This document shows, one piece after another, positions 51,960 to 60,383 of a DNA stretch of 64,000 bases (positions are counted from its first letter, which is position 1; every line of letters begins with the position of its first letter). The notes under the pieces are model-generated. The model was not told the DNA's origin, did no database searches, and saw nothing but the letters and a program-made list of their open reading frames with translations. Origin of the DNA: Candidatus Nitrospira kreftii (GTDB lineage: Bacteria; Nitrospirota; Nitrospiria; Nitrospirales; Nitrospiraceae). The stretch spans positions 2,501,777 to 2,565,776 of the forward strand of contig CP047423.1 of assembly GCA_014058405.1 (NCBI GenBank). Direction: 5' to 3'. The translations under genes were made by a program, and so were the position numbers.

Positions 51960-53360
51960 TTACTGTTGTTGCGACGAAGATTGTGATTGAAGGAAACTGC
52001 TTTGCCCCTGAAGCTGCCGTAAGAGTCCATCCAACGCAGCGAATTGCCGCCTGAGTCGCTCCTCGTAGCGACTCAGGCTATCCTCTTGTCGAACGATGTC
52101 GTTTCCAACTCTGGTGATTTCGCTCGTTAAGCCGTTTTTACGAAGCGTGAGAGCCCCGCCTGCGACATCATTCAACGCGTCCACCGCCGACACAAGAGAC
52201 TGGGCCAGGCCGGTCACCGCTCCCTGATTTGAGAAGAGTGCCTTCACTGCGCTGTAATTTGTGCTCAAGGCGGTGCTCAGCTGTCCATCGTCGACTGTCA
52301 GAGTTCCATCCCGCTCGGTCTTAAACCCAATTTGTCCAACACTGCCATAGATAGTGGCACTACTGACAGAAGATGAGAGGGCGGTTCTGAGTTGAGCAAT
52401 CACGGTTCTAGCTGAAGATTCGTTGAAAAAGACCCCTCCCTGCTTCGTCGTCACGTCGTAGGTAGTCCGTTCATTGATGAATTTGACTACCTCATTGTAC
52501 GCCGTTGCCAAGGATTTGATATTCGTCTTGACGGCATTCAGGTCTTGAGACAAGCTCACCTGGACCGTCTCCGTTCCCGTCGTCTTGGTGAGCGTGAGAG
52601 CCAGTCCCGGGATTGCGTCGGAAATCGTATTCGAACTTCGTTGGATCGTCAGCGGACTGAGGGCCTGATCCCCGATCTGGATTTCCGCATTCTGCGCGGC
52701 GGACAGGGTATCGATTCCGCCGGTGCCGCTGCCGTTCAGAAGATCCAAATCTGTGCCGTCAGCCACAATGGTAATCGCCTGGTCGCTGCCCGTGTTATTC
52801 GACGAAAGGGCTAAGCGGTACGACGGCGCTGCCTCCGTTCCCGTGTTGATCAGCGAAGCCGTCACACCCGCCCCGAGATCATTAACCTGATCCCGTAAGT
52901 CTGTCAGGGTAGCCGTTGATCCCAAATTCACGGTTTGGTTCGCTCCAGACCCCACCTTGAAGGTGAAGGTAGCCGACCCTCCGCCGACGATGTCCGCGGT
53001 CTCGGATGAGACGGCTTTTGCTCCCTTACTCACGATCTGATGGGATTGTGCAAGTTGAACGACCCGGATACTGTAGGTTCCCGATGTCCCTGATGAAGAG
53101 GCCGAGGCGGAGAGTACCGTCGAGTCCGTCACCGACACTGCCGTTTTATCAAACGAGGTCGGTAGCCTGAGTGCCTGGGCGGCACTCTGTAATGCGGCGA
53201 CCTTGGTGCTCACGGTAGTCAAATCGGTGAACTTGGTATTGAGATCCGTCTTTTTCTTGGTCAGTCGATCAACCGGTAGCTGTGCAACCTTTACCAATTG
53301 ATCAACAACTTGCCCAAAATCAAGCCCGTTCCCAAGTCCCCCAAAACTTATGGTCGGCAT
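51960..53360 (-). CDS. fliD: Flagellar filament cap protein FliD
   Basis: A 466-residue protein beginning MPTISFGGLGNGLDFGQVVD. The N-terminal D0/D1 helix (V-D-Q-L-V-K-V-A-Q-L-P-V-D-R-L-T-K-K-K), the flagellin-hook IN-like segment (about 200-260) and a C-terminal coiled-coil (E-D-S-L-S-R-Y-E-E-R-L-R-R-Q-F-A-A-L-D) match FliD. The Gln/Ser-rich tail (SQSSSQQQ) is low complexity. It caps the filament and lets flagellin fold. It follows flaG by 21 bases. Confidence 0.94.
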   Translation of the reverse strand: MPTISFGGLGNGLDFGQVVDQLVKVAQLPVDRLTKKKTDLNTKFTDLTTVSTKVAALQSAAQALRLPTSFDKTAVSVTDSTVLSASASSSGTSGTYSIRVVQLAQSHQIVSKGAKAVSSETADIVGGGSATFTFKVGSGANQTVNLGSTATLTDLRDQVNDLGAGVTASLINTGTEAAPSYRLALSSNNTGSDQAITIVADGTDLDLLNGSGTGGIDTLSAAQNAEIQIGDQALSPLTIQRSSNTISDAIPGLALTLTKTTGTETVQVSLSQDLNAVKTNIKSLATAYNEVVKFINERTTYDVTTKQGGVFFNESSARTVIAQLRTALSSSVSSATIYGSVGQIGFKTERDGTLTVDDGQLSTALSTNYSAVKALFSNQGAVTGLAQSLVSAVDALNDVAGGALTLRKNGLTSEITRVGNDIVRQEDSLSRYEERLRRQFAALDGLLRQLQGQSSFLQSQSSSQQQ

Positions 53361-53381
53361 GTCACGTCCTTGTGCCCCAGA

Positions 53382-53741
53382 TTAGACATGTTCCCCGAGG
53401 AGCAACCCTTTCGGTCCCGACAGGTTCTTGGCCAGATCGATCACTTCCTGAGGAGGAATCTGCCGAATGACCTCTCCAGATTCCCCATTGAGGATTTTCA
53501 CGACGACCCGCTTGAGATCGGGATCAACCTCGATCTGCAAGCGTGACCCTGACTGCTGGAAGCTTTCCCTTACCTTGCTCACAGCGTGCTCAAGCGCTAC
53601 CCGATCCGCCGGAGATGTGAACGTGAAATCAGAGCCACGAGGATGCTCCGACAGGCGCTCATGCCTCGATGGGGTATCAAGCTGACTGCTGCGGCTGGCA
53701 GTGTCGGGGAGATTCACCTTCGAAGTGACATTGGTGATCAT
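53382..53741 (-). CDS. flaG: FlaG-family flagellar protein
   Basis: A 119-residue protein with the FlaG core L-Q-I-E-V-D-P-D-L-K-R-V-V-V-K-I-L-N-G-E-S-G-E-V-I-R-Q-I-P-P (about 76-105). The preceding half is polar and poorly conserved. FlaG affects filament length in several bacteria. Position between fliC and fliD is typical. The strong hairpin at 53768-53803 lies just before its start. Confidence 0.9.
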   Translation of the reverse strand: MITNVTSKVNLPDTASRSSQLDTPSRHERLSEHPRGSDFTFTSPADRVALEHAVSKVRESFQQSGSRLQIEVDPDLKRVVVKILNGESGEVIRQIPPQEVIDLAKNLSGPKGLLLGEHV

Positions 53742-53767
53742 AATGCCTCCCTGTAATCACCCCTGTT

Positions 53768-53803
53768 CACCGGAACCCTCTCCTATTCAGAAGAGGGCCG
53801 GTG
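53768..53803. terminator. Stem-loop between fliC and flaG
   Basis: CACCGG + CCCTCT pairs with AGAGGG + CCGGTG around a 10-base loop, with a two-base bulge. It lies 16 bases after the fliC stop codon on the minus strand. There is no clear T-tract, so it may be a transcript-stabilising or attenuating hairpin rather than a full terminator. It would let fliC be expressed above flaG-fliD. Confidence 0.65.
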
Positions 53804-53819
53804 GACAGAAGTGCTGCCG

Positions 53820-54647
53820 TTATCCTCTGAGTAAGGTCAGCGCTTGTTGCGGGAGCGTGTTGGCTTGTGCCAACGTTGCAATACCCGCCTGCACCAAGAT
53901 CTGGTTCCTGGTGAATATAGAGGTCTCAAGTGCGATGTCCGCGTCGCGGATCCGCGATTCTGCAGCCGTGAGGTTCTCACTCGTGATCTGCAGATTGGCA
54001 ATCGTCGCCTCGAACCGATTCTGAATCGACCCATATTCGGCTCTTGCGCTCGCAACCGCGCTGATTGCGCTATCGATGTTTGCCAGCGCACTCGCTGCAT
54101 TGGCAGAGGTTGAGACGTTCACACTGGAAAGCCCTAACGACGAGGTGGTGATATCGTTCAGGGACAGATCGAGCGTGTTCCCAGAGCCGCTGCGGAACCC
54201 GATAGCAATGGAGAAGCTGATCGTGCTGCCGCTGGTGAGCGCCTGACCGTTGAATTCCGTCACCTGAGCGATCCGATCGATTTCCGAACGCAGTGCGACG
54301 AATTCTTGATCAATGTAGGACCGTTCTGTGTTACCTACCGTGCCGCTCGCCGACTGTGACGACAGCTCACGAAGCCGAGCCAGCAGCGAGCCGATGGTCG
54401 CGGCCGCGCCGTCGGCGATCTGCGTGAGGCTGATGCCGTCCGAGGCATTTCGAGTCGCCTGGTTGATACTGCGAATCTGAGCCCGCAAGGACTCGGACAA
54501 ACCGAGACCCGCCGCATCATCCGCAGCTCGTGTCACCCGAAGGCCGGATGACAACCGTTCCACTGAACGGTTCAAGCTCAGGGTGTTAATCGAAAGGTTC
54601 CGCTGCGCCGCGATTGACGCGGGGTTGTTATTAACGATAAGAGCCAT
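53820..54647 (-). CDS. fliC: Flagellin
   Basis: A 275-residue flagellin with conserved N-terminal (MALIVNNNPASIAAQRNL, E-R-L-S-S-G-L-R-V-T-R-A-A-D-D-A-A-G) and C-terminal (A-N-T-L-P-Q-Q-A-L-T-L-L-R-G) D0/D1 helices. Only a short central region (about 140-180) stands in for D2/D3, so the filament surface is simple. Ser/Thr-rich stretches in this centre are candidate O-glycosylation sites, given the adjacent glycosyltransferases. A strong AAGGAGGAAGAG site precedes the start, and a sigma-28-type promoter lies about 100 bases upstream. It is the only flagellin in the window. Confidence 0.95.
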   Translation of the reverse strand: MALIVNNNPASIAAQRNLSINTLSLNRSVERLSSGLRVTRAADDAAGLGLSESLRAQIRSINQATRNASDGISLTQIADGAAATIGSLLARLRELSSQSASGTVGNTERSYIDQEFVALRSEIDRIAQVTEFNGQALTSGSTISFSIAIGFRSGSGNTLDLSLNDITTSSLGLSSVNVSTSANAASALANIDSAISAVASARAEYGSIQNRFEATIANLQITSENLTAAESRIRDADIALETSIFTRNQILVQAGIATLAQANTLPQQALTLLRG

Positions 54648-54746
54648 TTGCTCTTCCTCCTTAAAACGAGAACATCATCCGTTGCTGTGCTTCCGACATC
54701 CGTGCAGAAGCCGTATTCCCTTACGCCTACTCGTGGCGTGCTTGTC

Positions 54747-54773
54747 TTATCGGCCAATCCCAAGGGGACTTGA
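54747..54773 (-). promoter_or_regulatory. Sigma-28 (FliA)-type promoter of fliC
   Basis: On the minus strand TCAAGTCC is followed after 11 bases by GCCGATAA. The -10 element matches the enterobacterial sigma-28 consensus at all eight positions and the -35 (TAAAGTTT) at five of eight, with the standard 11-base spacing. It lies 100 bases upstream of the fliC start codon. Confidence 0.8.
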
Positions 54774-54820
54774 GTCTCTGGACCAACCGCCAGAGAACGG
54801 AATAACCGTTCCGCAATGGG

Positions 54821-55369
54821 TTAGAACGAATACGGTGCGTTTGAGAGAGAAAGCCTCGGCAGGATTTCATATTCCAGCAAATCGGCCATACGGACCATAT
54901 CGCTGAGGTGTCGCGCGTCGAGAAACTCCTCGATCCATCCCACGATAGCTTTGACATCTGAATCAGCCGCTGGCTCAGCCGCTTTGTTTCCAATCAATTC
55001 CAGTAGATCGGCCACCTTCCCCAGCCATCGATCCAGCACTGACAGATCCGGCTTCCCCAGTCGGAACTGACTCACCAACGAGTGTCCTTCCTGGACGACG
55101 AGCTCACGGTATCGCTCAATCGTTCCGCGGGCGGCATGGATGATCTCCGCCTGTGTCAACGACGTTGCGACAAGATTGCTGAACTTGGCCGAAGGCTCTT
55201 GGAGTAGTCTCGGGTCGATATCGCGGTCTGTGATCTGACGTCGATCGAGCATCATGGTCGTCACAACGCGACCTTTCGCATGGGCCCGCTCGCTTAGCTC
55301 AGTAAAGACGTCTCCCAATGAGGCATCGGTCGCAGCCGGCCATTGATCAGTGTCTAATTGGATGTGCAT
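54821..55369 (-). CDS. Hypothetical protein upstream of flagellin
   Basis: A 182-residue, mostly helical, acidic protein (MHIQLDTDQWPAATDASLGD). Low-complexity is absent and no signal peptide or membrane helix is seen. L-A-T-S-L-T-Q-A-E-I-I-H-A-A-R-G-T-I-E-R-Y-R-E-L and L-D-R-W-L-G-K-V-A-D-L-L-E-L look like paired long helices, as in flagellar chaperones or export-regulating proteins. I do not recognise the family. Position between fliC and the glycosyltransferase genes suggests a flagellin-linked role, but this is only an inference. Confidence 0.7.
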   Translation of the reverse strand: MHIQLDTDQWPAATDASLGDVFTELSERAHAKGRVVTTMMLDRRQITDRDIDPRLLQEPSAKFSNLVATSLTQAEIIHAARGTIERYRELVVQEGHSLVSQFRLGKPDLSVLDRWLGKVADLLELIGNKAAEPAADSDVKAIVGWIEEFLDARHLSDMVRMADLLEYEILPRLSLSNAPYSF

Positions 55370-55396
55370 GATAGGTCTCCTTATCCAAGCATTGAT

Positions 55397-57070
55397 TCAT
55401 ACGACTCGCTGTGCCAAACCCACCTGGCGCATGTTTGACTCGGAATCAGACGTGAGACAGACAGTGTTTGCATACGCACCGAACAGACGTCGTTGAACGT
55501 CCAAAACTCGTGACAAATATGTTCGATAGGCACCAGCGTGATGACGCGCAAGCCGGTCCAACCCTTTGACGTTGTCACTTTGGAGGTGTCGCAGAAACGC
55601 AGCCGTGATGGGCGCCGTTGCGGCACTGTTCATGCCGATGAGATGGAGCCGTTCTTTTTCCACGCCCTGTTCCTGCTGAAGCCGTTTCATTTGACAAAGA
55701 CTGCGAGGCCCTTGACCGGCAAGACGAACGATCTCATCGGCTCTTCGACAAGCCGCTTCCAGAAGAGGGATCAGGCGTTGAATGGATTCCCTTGCCTGTC
55801 TTGCGTCGGGCGGAGGCCCGTCCGGTGCGGGAAGCTTGCTGCATATCCCGGTATGGGTTTCATACCAATACCGGCGCCAGAATCCGGCATACCAGGCAGT
55901 CACAGAAGACTCCGTTCCCACCGTCAATCGGAAGGTACCCAATCCGTCCTCATCTACATCAGACCTATACAGGCGCGCTCCTGAAGCTTGTGATGGAGAT
56001 GGCGCGCCCTTCAGCACATGGAGCAGCAAATCCGCCACAAGGTCAGGAGAAATCCGATCTTTGCACGCATGGTGAGGACAGACTTGATCGAACCCGCAGG
56101 GAGCACAGTCAAGTTCCGGCTGAATCACCCAATGGCCTGCCCCATAGGGTCCGGTTTCCTGAAAATCCACATGTCCAACAGAAAGGTCGATCACCGAGGT
56201 TCCCGCCGCAACGCCGATATGCATGGGGCCTGTATCGTTGGTCAACAAGCTACGGCATTCCGCCAATAGAGCAGCAAGCTGGCTCAAGGTCGTGCGGCCT
56301 GCTAGGTTCTTAACCGAATTCCGCCCGCCCGCCTCTCGATAGACCCGCATCACTTCGGCGATCGTGGTCTCCTCCTCCGAACTGCCGATGAAGACGAGAC
56401 CGCCGTGCCATTGTTGACTGAGTCTCGCCAGCGACAACCCGAACAGATGAGGACGCCAGGCCTTCATGACGTCACTGGCGCCGGCTTGGACGGCAACCCA
56501 CTGAGACGATCCTGCCAGTGTTTGCCTGGCCCATGCCCGAGCTTCGTCGGGAATCGTGATGTGCAATGGTGTAAACGACCCAGGGCCGCTTCCACCCAAC
56601 GCGTAGACATCTACAAGGTTGAATCGATTGAACCGGCGAAATTGGTGAAAGTCACAAAAATACGCCATCCATGGATTATCGACGACCATTCCGCCGTCCC
56701 ATGCACTTCGGGCGCCACGAATCTCCCGAGCTCCGATCGCACTCGCCAAGAGCGCACTCGGCCGACTGAAGGTCAAATTGATGACACGATCATATCGACG
56801 TTCGGTCAGCGGCTTCACCCAGACATTTACGTCTTGGTAGAGCGAGATCACATCTTTCACCGCCGCGCGACTCTCATCGATCAGAGCGTGAAAATCGAAG
56901 GGGATCACGTGGCGCAATCCCTTTAACAACGCGGCGATCGGAGCAAACCGGCGATCCACGACCAGATCCACAGCAGCTCCCGGCCATTCTTCTTGAAGTC
57001 TGTTCAATAACGCTCCCATTTGAATGAGATCGCCCATCCGGGTAATATTCAAAATTAATACTTGCTTCAT
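55397..57070 (-). CDS. GT9 (heptosyltransferase-like) glycosyltransferase with C-terminal extension
   Basis: A 557-residue protein. The first ~345 residues form a GT9/GT-B fold: MKQVLILNITRMGDLIQMG at the start, W-V-A-V-Q-A-G-A-S-D, L-L-T-N-D-T-G-P-M-H-I-G-V-A-A-G-T, then a Cys-rich C-A-P-C-G-F-D-Q-V-C-P-H-H-A-C segment near the end of the domain. A ~200-residue C-terminal region is unlike heptosyltransferases and partly helical. GT9 enzymes act on lipopolysaccharide core, but the flagellin neighbourhood makes protein glycosylation an alternative. It faces the same way as three further sugar-transfer genes. Confidence 0.85.
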   Translation of the reverse strand: MKQVLILNITRMGDLIQMGALLNRLQEEWPGAAVDLVVDRRFAPIAALLKGLRHVIPFDFHALIDESRAAVKDVISLYQDVNVWVKPLTERRYDRVINLTFSRPSALLASAIGAREIRGARSAWDGGMVVDNPWMAYFCDFHQFRRFNRFNLVDVYALGGSGPGSFTPLHITIPDEARAWARQTLAGSSQWVAVQAGASDVMKAWRPHLFGLSLARLSQQWHGGLVFIGSSEEETTIAEVMRVYREAGGRNSVKNLAGRTTLSQLAALLAECRSLLTNDTGPMHIGVAAGTSVIDLSVGHVDFQETGPYGAGHWVIQPELDCAPCGFDQVCPHHACKDRISPDLVADLLLHVLKGAPSPSQASGARLYRSDVDEDGLGTFRLTVGTESSVTAWYAGFWRRYWYETHTGICSKLPAPDGPPPDARQARESIQRLIPLLEAACRRADEIVRLAGQGPRSLCQMKRLQQEQGVEKERLHLIGMNSAATAPITAAFLRHLQSDNVKGLDRLARHHAGAYRTYLSRVLDVQRRLFGAYANTVCLTSDSESNMRQVGLAQRVV

Positions 57071-57085
57071 TTCTCTAAGATTCTG

Positions 57086-57185
57086 ATTTCAAGTTTCATT
57101 GGTTCTGAGCTGATTCTCTTTAACTAGAAACATGAAACTATCAACCTAAAACTCGACGTTTCACGCTTCACGAAATACACGTCAT
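57086..57185. repeat. Composite family A and B repeat
   Basis: Family A: TTTCAAGTTTCATTGG at 57089-57105 and AACTAGAAACATGAAAC at 57122-57138. Family B: ACGTTTCACGCTTCACGAAAT at 57154-57174. Both families meet in one gap between two glycosyltransferase genes. Confidence 0.65.
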
Positions 57186-58999
57186 ACGAGGTCTCTCGTT
57201 TCGGCTCGATAGCTGTCCAACATCAGAACCAACAACTCTTCTCGACTCAGCTCCCGCCCTGATGCCCGCGCTCGGATGTCCACAGCAAGGTCTTTGAGTT
57301 CAACTCGCTGACCTGAGGGAAATCGACTCAGCAATGGTCCGAGTTCGGTCGCTGAGTCTGTCCGCTGCCTGAGCTCGGCCGCAGACCGCTCTCCCCGCAA
57401 GATCGAACCAATCCTATCCGGCTGTTGCATCCCAACGGCGGCCAGCAGGTCCTGCATCCTGTGTCGATAGGTATGCTCCCGCAGAACTCGCCGGCGAGCC
57501 GACTCGGCATGGACGCATCGACCATCGGAATCGTTGAGCCATGTCTGAATCAACGACGGCACATCGTCAGGGCTTCGAAAACGCACCATTTCATCCGGAG
57601 AAAAGAGTTCGGGAAGCAGCGTTCTTTCATCGACAAGTTGGAAGGCCCCGCATGCGGCTAGTTCAAAGGTGCGAGGGTTGACGAAATCCGGATGAGCGTC
57701 CAATCTCGTGCCGGAAGAGGAATGGAGATTCAGATTGACCGCTGTCCCATTGAAGACCTTGACACAGGCATCTGTATCAATACGGGCTCCGTTCCGTTGG
57801 AGAACGCTTGAGAGATCCGTCGCACCATCCCATTCGTTCCCCCACAACTTGAATGTCCATTCCTTAGATAGCCACCGAGGCAAGAGGCGACGTCGATTGT
57901 CATACCCCGCTCCGACAAATGAGACGTCGGCTCCGTATTCCTTTTGCTCATCGGCCGTCAGCGTCACAGAATGATGAACAGCTGGGTCCGCCGCCATGGG
58001 GAGATAGTGAACCTGCGTAGCACCCGCCCGCTTCAACGCCTCAATGCATTCTGCCTGTTGAATCACGAACCAATAATCGTATCCCCCGGCCAGTTGTCGC
58101 CAGTAGGTGAGATGTCGGTAGTTTTCCACGAACCACATCGCCGTCGTAAATTTCTTCTTGCGGAGATGTTGCAACACCGCCAGTGTCAACGGCGCTTGCG
58201 CGATGGCCAGAACCAGATCGGGGGGATCCTCGGCGATCTTGGCGATCGTACTGAAACTCAGTACATCGGCAAAGCGGCTCTGCACCGTCAGCCGATACCG
58301 TTCCTCCCGAAATGATCCAAAGGCCTCATAACTACCGTGATGAACGCTGTGGTCGATCCAGGTGACCCGATGCCCCAGCTCATCCAATGCTCGGACGACA
58401 TAACGGGCGATCGGGAGTGACCCTCCATAGATTGGGCCGACTACTGCAATGTGCAGTTGTCCCCCTGCTTTTCCAGCTACGATTCGGCGCAAGCTCGCCT
58501 CAAGCCGTTGGTGTTCCTCGCCATGGAGTCTCGCCGCCGGCCCATAAGTAAAGAATCGAAGGGGTGCCGATTGTGAGGCCAACTGTTCAGCCATTTCGTT
58601 TGGTGTGCCCGTAATCCACTGAATCGTGTCGATCCACGATTCAAGCGGCCTGACCCCCATGGCATCCTTCAAGACCGACACATCGGGCACGACGACTGCC
58701 AGCCGAGACTCAGGCGGCTTGATCCGCACCAATGCCTCCACGTGATAGAGCAATCCGACTCCAAGCACGACACCCAGTTCTCCTGTCTTCCATTCACCGA
58801 GTTGTTGCTCGGCCCAAGATCTGGCTTCTTTACACGGATCGTATGCGCTGTGAATCCATTGTCCTCCCTGTTTAGCTGAGGGAGCCCCTTCACGCGACGA
58901 TGCCATCGTGAGCATACCCCCACAGCTATCGTTTATTGCTGCAACAAGAGCCGGATGGCTATGCCGAAGCCTCTCCAAGTTCTGATTTAGGTACTCCAC
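57182..58999 (-). CDS. CgeB-like glycosyltransferase
   Basis: A 605-residue protein with no membrane helix. The middle part shows a GT-B fold of the CgeB/DUF3880 type: V-A-V-V-G-P-I-Y-G-G-S-L-P-I-A-R-Y near 185-200, D-V-S-F-V-G-A-G-Y-D-N-R-R near 360, and C-terminal N-P-R-T-F-E-L-A-A-C-G-A-F-Q-L-V-D, typical of Glyco_trans_1_2. The N-terminal ~180 residues resemble a Rossmann-like domain also found in Maf-type flagellin modification proteins, but the match is weak. It starts nine bases after the upstream GT9 stop, so they form one unit. Confidence 0.8.
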   Translation of the reverse strand: MEYLNQNLERLRHSHPALVAAINDSCGGMLTMASSREGAPSAKQGGQWIHSAYDPCKEARSWAEQQLGEWKTGELGVVLGVGLLYHVEALVRIKPPESRLAVVVPDVSVLKDAMGVRPLESWIDTIQWITGTPNEMAEQLASQSAPLRFFTYGPAARLHGEEHQRLEASLRRIVAGKAGGQLHIAVVGPIYGGSLPIARYVVRALDELGHRVTWIDHSVHHGSYEAFGSFREERYRLTVQSRFADVLSFSTIAKIAEDPPDLVLAIAQAPLTLAVLQHLRKKKFTTAMWFVENYRHLTYWRQLAGGYDYWFVIQQAECIEALKRAGATQVHYLPMAADPAVHHSVTLTADEQKEYGADVSFVGAGYDNRRRLLPRWLSKEWTFKLWGNEWDGATDLSSVLQRNGARIDTDACVKVFNGTAVNLNLHSSSGTRLDAHPDFVNPRTFELAACGAFQLVDERTLLPELFSPDEMVRFRSPDDVPSLIQTWLNDSDGRCVHAESARRRVLREHTYRHRMQDLLAAVGMQQPDRIGSILRGERSAAELRQRTDSATELGPLLSRFPSGQRVELKDLAVDIRARASGRELSREELLVLMLDSYRAETRDLV

Positions 59000-59008
59000 T
59001 AGATCCTC

Positions 59009-60193
59009 TCACGACACCGAAGACGGTTGAAGCCGTCGCCAGACCCCTTCTCGCTGAAGCGGTTCAATCGGCTCCTGCCCTGCCTCGACATAGTACGCGC
59101 CCCAGTGATCTCGGTAGCTTTCCCACAGTGACCAGTCCGCGACAGTCACGTCGTAGTGGCCACGCAGTAGTGCGATCGTCTCAGTGATAGGCCATCGGCT
59201 CGGCTGCACCGCATCCATCCTCTCCATCTCTCCCCGTTCTGCTTGCCATACCCAGTGATTCAGTCCATACGGTCCCGTGTCATGAACGTGAGCTCGCGCA
59301 AAATACCACCCGATCACTCGCGTCCCCACTGCAGCAGCGAGATGAAGCGGACCGGTATCGGCTCCGATCACAATGTGACAACGCGTCAGAAGGCTGGCCA
59401 GTTGGATCAGCGACAACCGCCCGGTGGTATCCCATACGCGACCCAGGAGAAAAGGAGGGAGCGACTCCTGAATACACTGGGCCCGTTCCTGTTCGTGCTG
59501 ATCACCGACCAACACGATGCGACTAGCCGGAAGCATCTCCAAGCACTCGGTAATCATGCGTTCCCAGGCTGCAACCGGAACCAATCGTTCTCGATCTCCT
59601 GCGCCGACAAGCACACCGACCCACGGTCCATCGGATTGCCCGATGGGATCGAGCTCGGCGGGAAGCGCCGTCTCTGGGACCCGAATTGGCATAATTTGCT
59701 TAGGTGGCGACATGCCGCACATTCCGCAAAATGCATCCGCCAAGTGAATACGATTGCTCTGCTTCGCTGTGACCACACTTCGTATGTACAGAGCCCAGGG
59801 CGATAATGTCTTATCCAGAGGTCCTCCGGTGATGGCGCCGATATTCTCCCGCGCGAGCAGCGCACCGGCCAGGATCGATCGCGGATGTTGGTTGATCACA
59901 TAAGCACAGTCATAGAGGTCTTTCGTCAACGCATGAAGTTCGGCATCTGCCGCTGCGATATCTCCAGGGCTTACCTCCGCCTCAACACTGGCCGCTCGTC
60001 GATACCATGCGGCTCCATCCCATTTCACGACAGCAGACACTCCAGGTAGTAGCTGACCGATCTCGGCTAGTGGCGCCGGACACAAGAGATCGACATCCCA
60101 ATCTGCATGAGACTCTTTCAGCGCCGTGATCGCCGGGATCGTCTGGACAAGATCGCCGAGTCTGGCCAGTTGAATCACAAGCGCGCGTCCCAT
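59009..60193 (-). CDS. GT9 (heptosyltransferase-like) glycosyltransferase
   Basis: The start is set at ATG 60193 (MGRALVIQLARLGDLVQTIP), the canonical GT9 N-terminus; an ATG at 60241 would add 16 unconserved residues. The 394-residue chain has V-L-V-G-A-G-D-R-E-R, R-C-H-I-V-I-G-A-D-T-G-P-L-H-L-A-A-A-V-G-T (acceptor/donor site) and an end containing Y-F-A-R-A-H-V-H-D-T-G-P-Y-G. It is the closer match to true heptosyltransferases of the two GT9 genes. Acceptor unknown. It precedes the CgeB-like gene by nine bases. Confidence 0.85.
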   Translation of the reverse strand: MGRALVIQLARLGDLVQTIPAITALKESHADWDVDLLCPAPLAEIGQLLPGVSAVVKWDGAAWYRRAASVEAEVSPGDIAAADAELHALTKDLYDCAYVINQHPRSILAGALLARENIGAITGGPLDKTLSPWALYIRSVVTAKQSNRIHLADAFCGMCGMSPPKQIMPIRVPETALPAELDPIGQSDGPWVGVLVGAGDRERLVPVAAWERMITECLEMLPASRIVLVGDQHEQERAQCIQESLPPFLLGRVWDTTGRLSLIQLASLLTRCHIVIGADTGPLHLAAAVGTRVIGWYFARAHVHDTGPYGLNHWVWQAERGEMERMDAVQPSRWPITETIALLRGHYDVTVADWSLWESYRDHWGAYYVEAGQEPIEPLQREGVWRRLQPSSVS

Positions 60194-60280
60194 GTCCCGT
60201 CCCTTATTCTTGCTTGCCTTGACCACGGGGACAGCCATCACCTCGTCACCGTTGACACCCAGCTTGCTCGCCTCGGGATG

Positions 60281-60383
60281 CGTGAACCGTATCTCGTGAA
60301 ACGTGAAGCGTCCGGATCCGAAACGAAATACACTTCACGCACGACGCTTCACGCATCCGTGGCACTTCACGCTTCACCATTCA
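60281..60383. repeat. Family B heptad inverted repeat at the 3' end of the large glycosyltransferase gene
   Basis: CGTGAACCGTATCTCGTG and CGTGAAGCG on the left, a TCCGGATCCG centre, CACTTCACGC, GACGCTTCACGC and CTTCACGCTTCACC on the right. The stop codon of the 1210-residue gene (60367-60369) lies in the last units, so its C-terminus (FVNGEA) is repeat-encoded. Confidence 0.75.
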
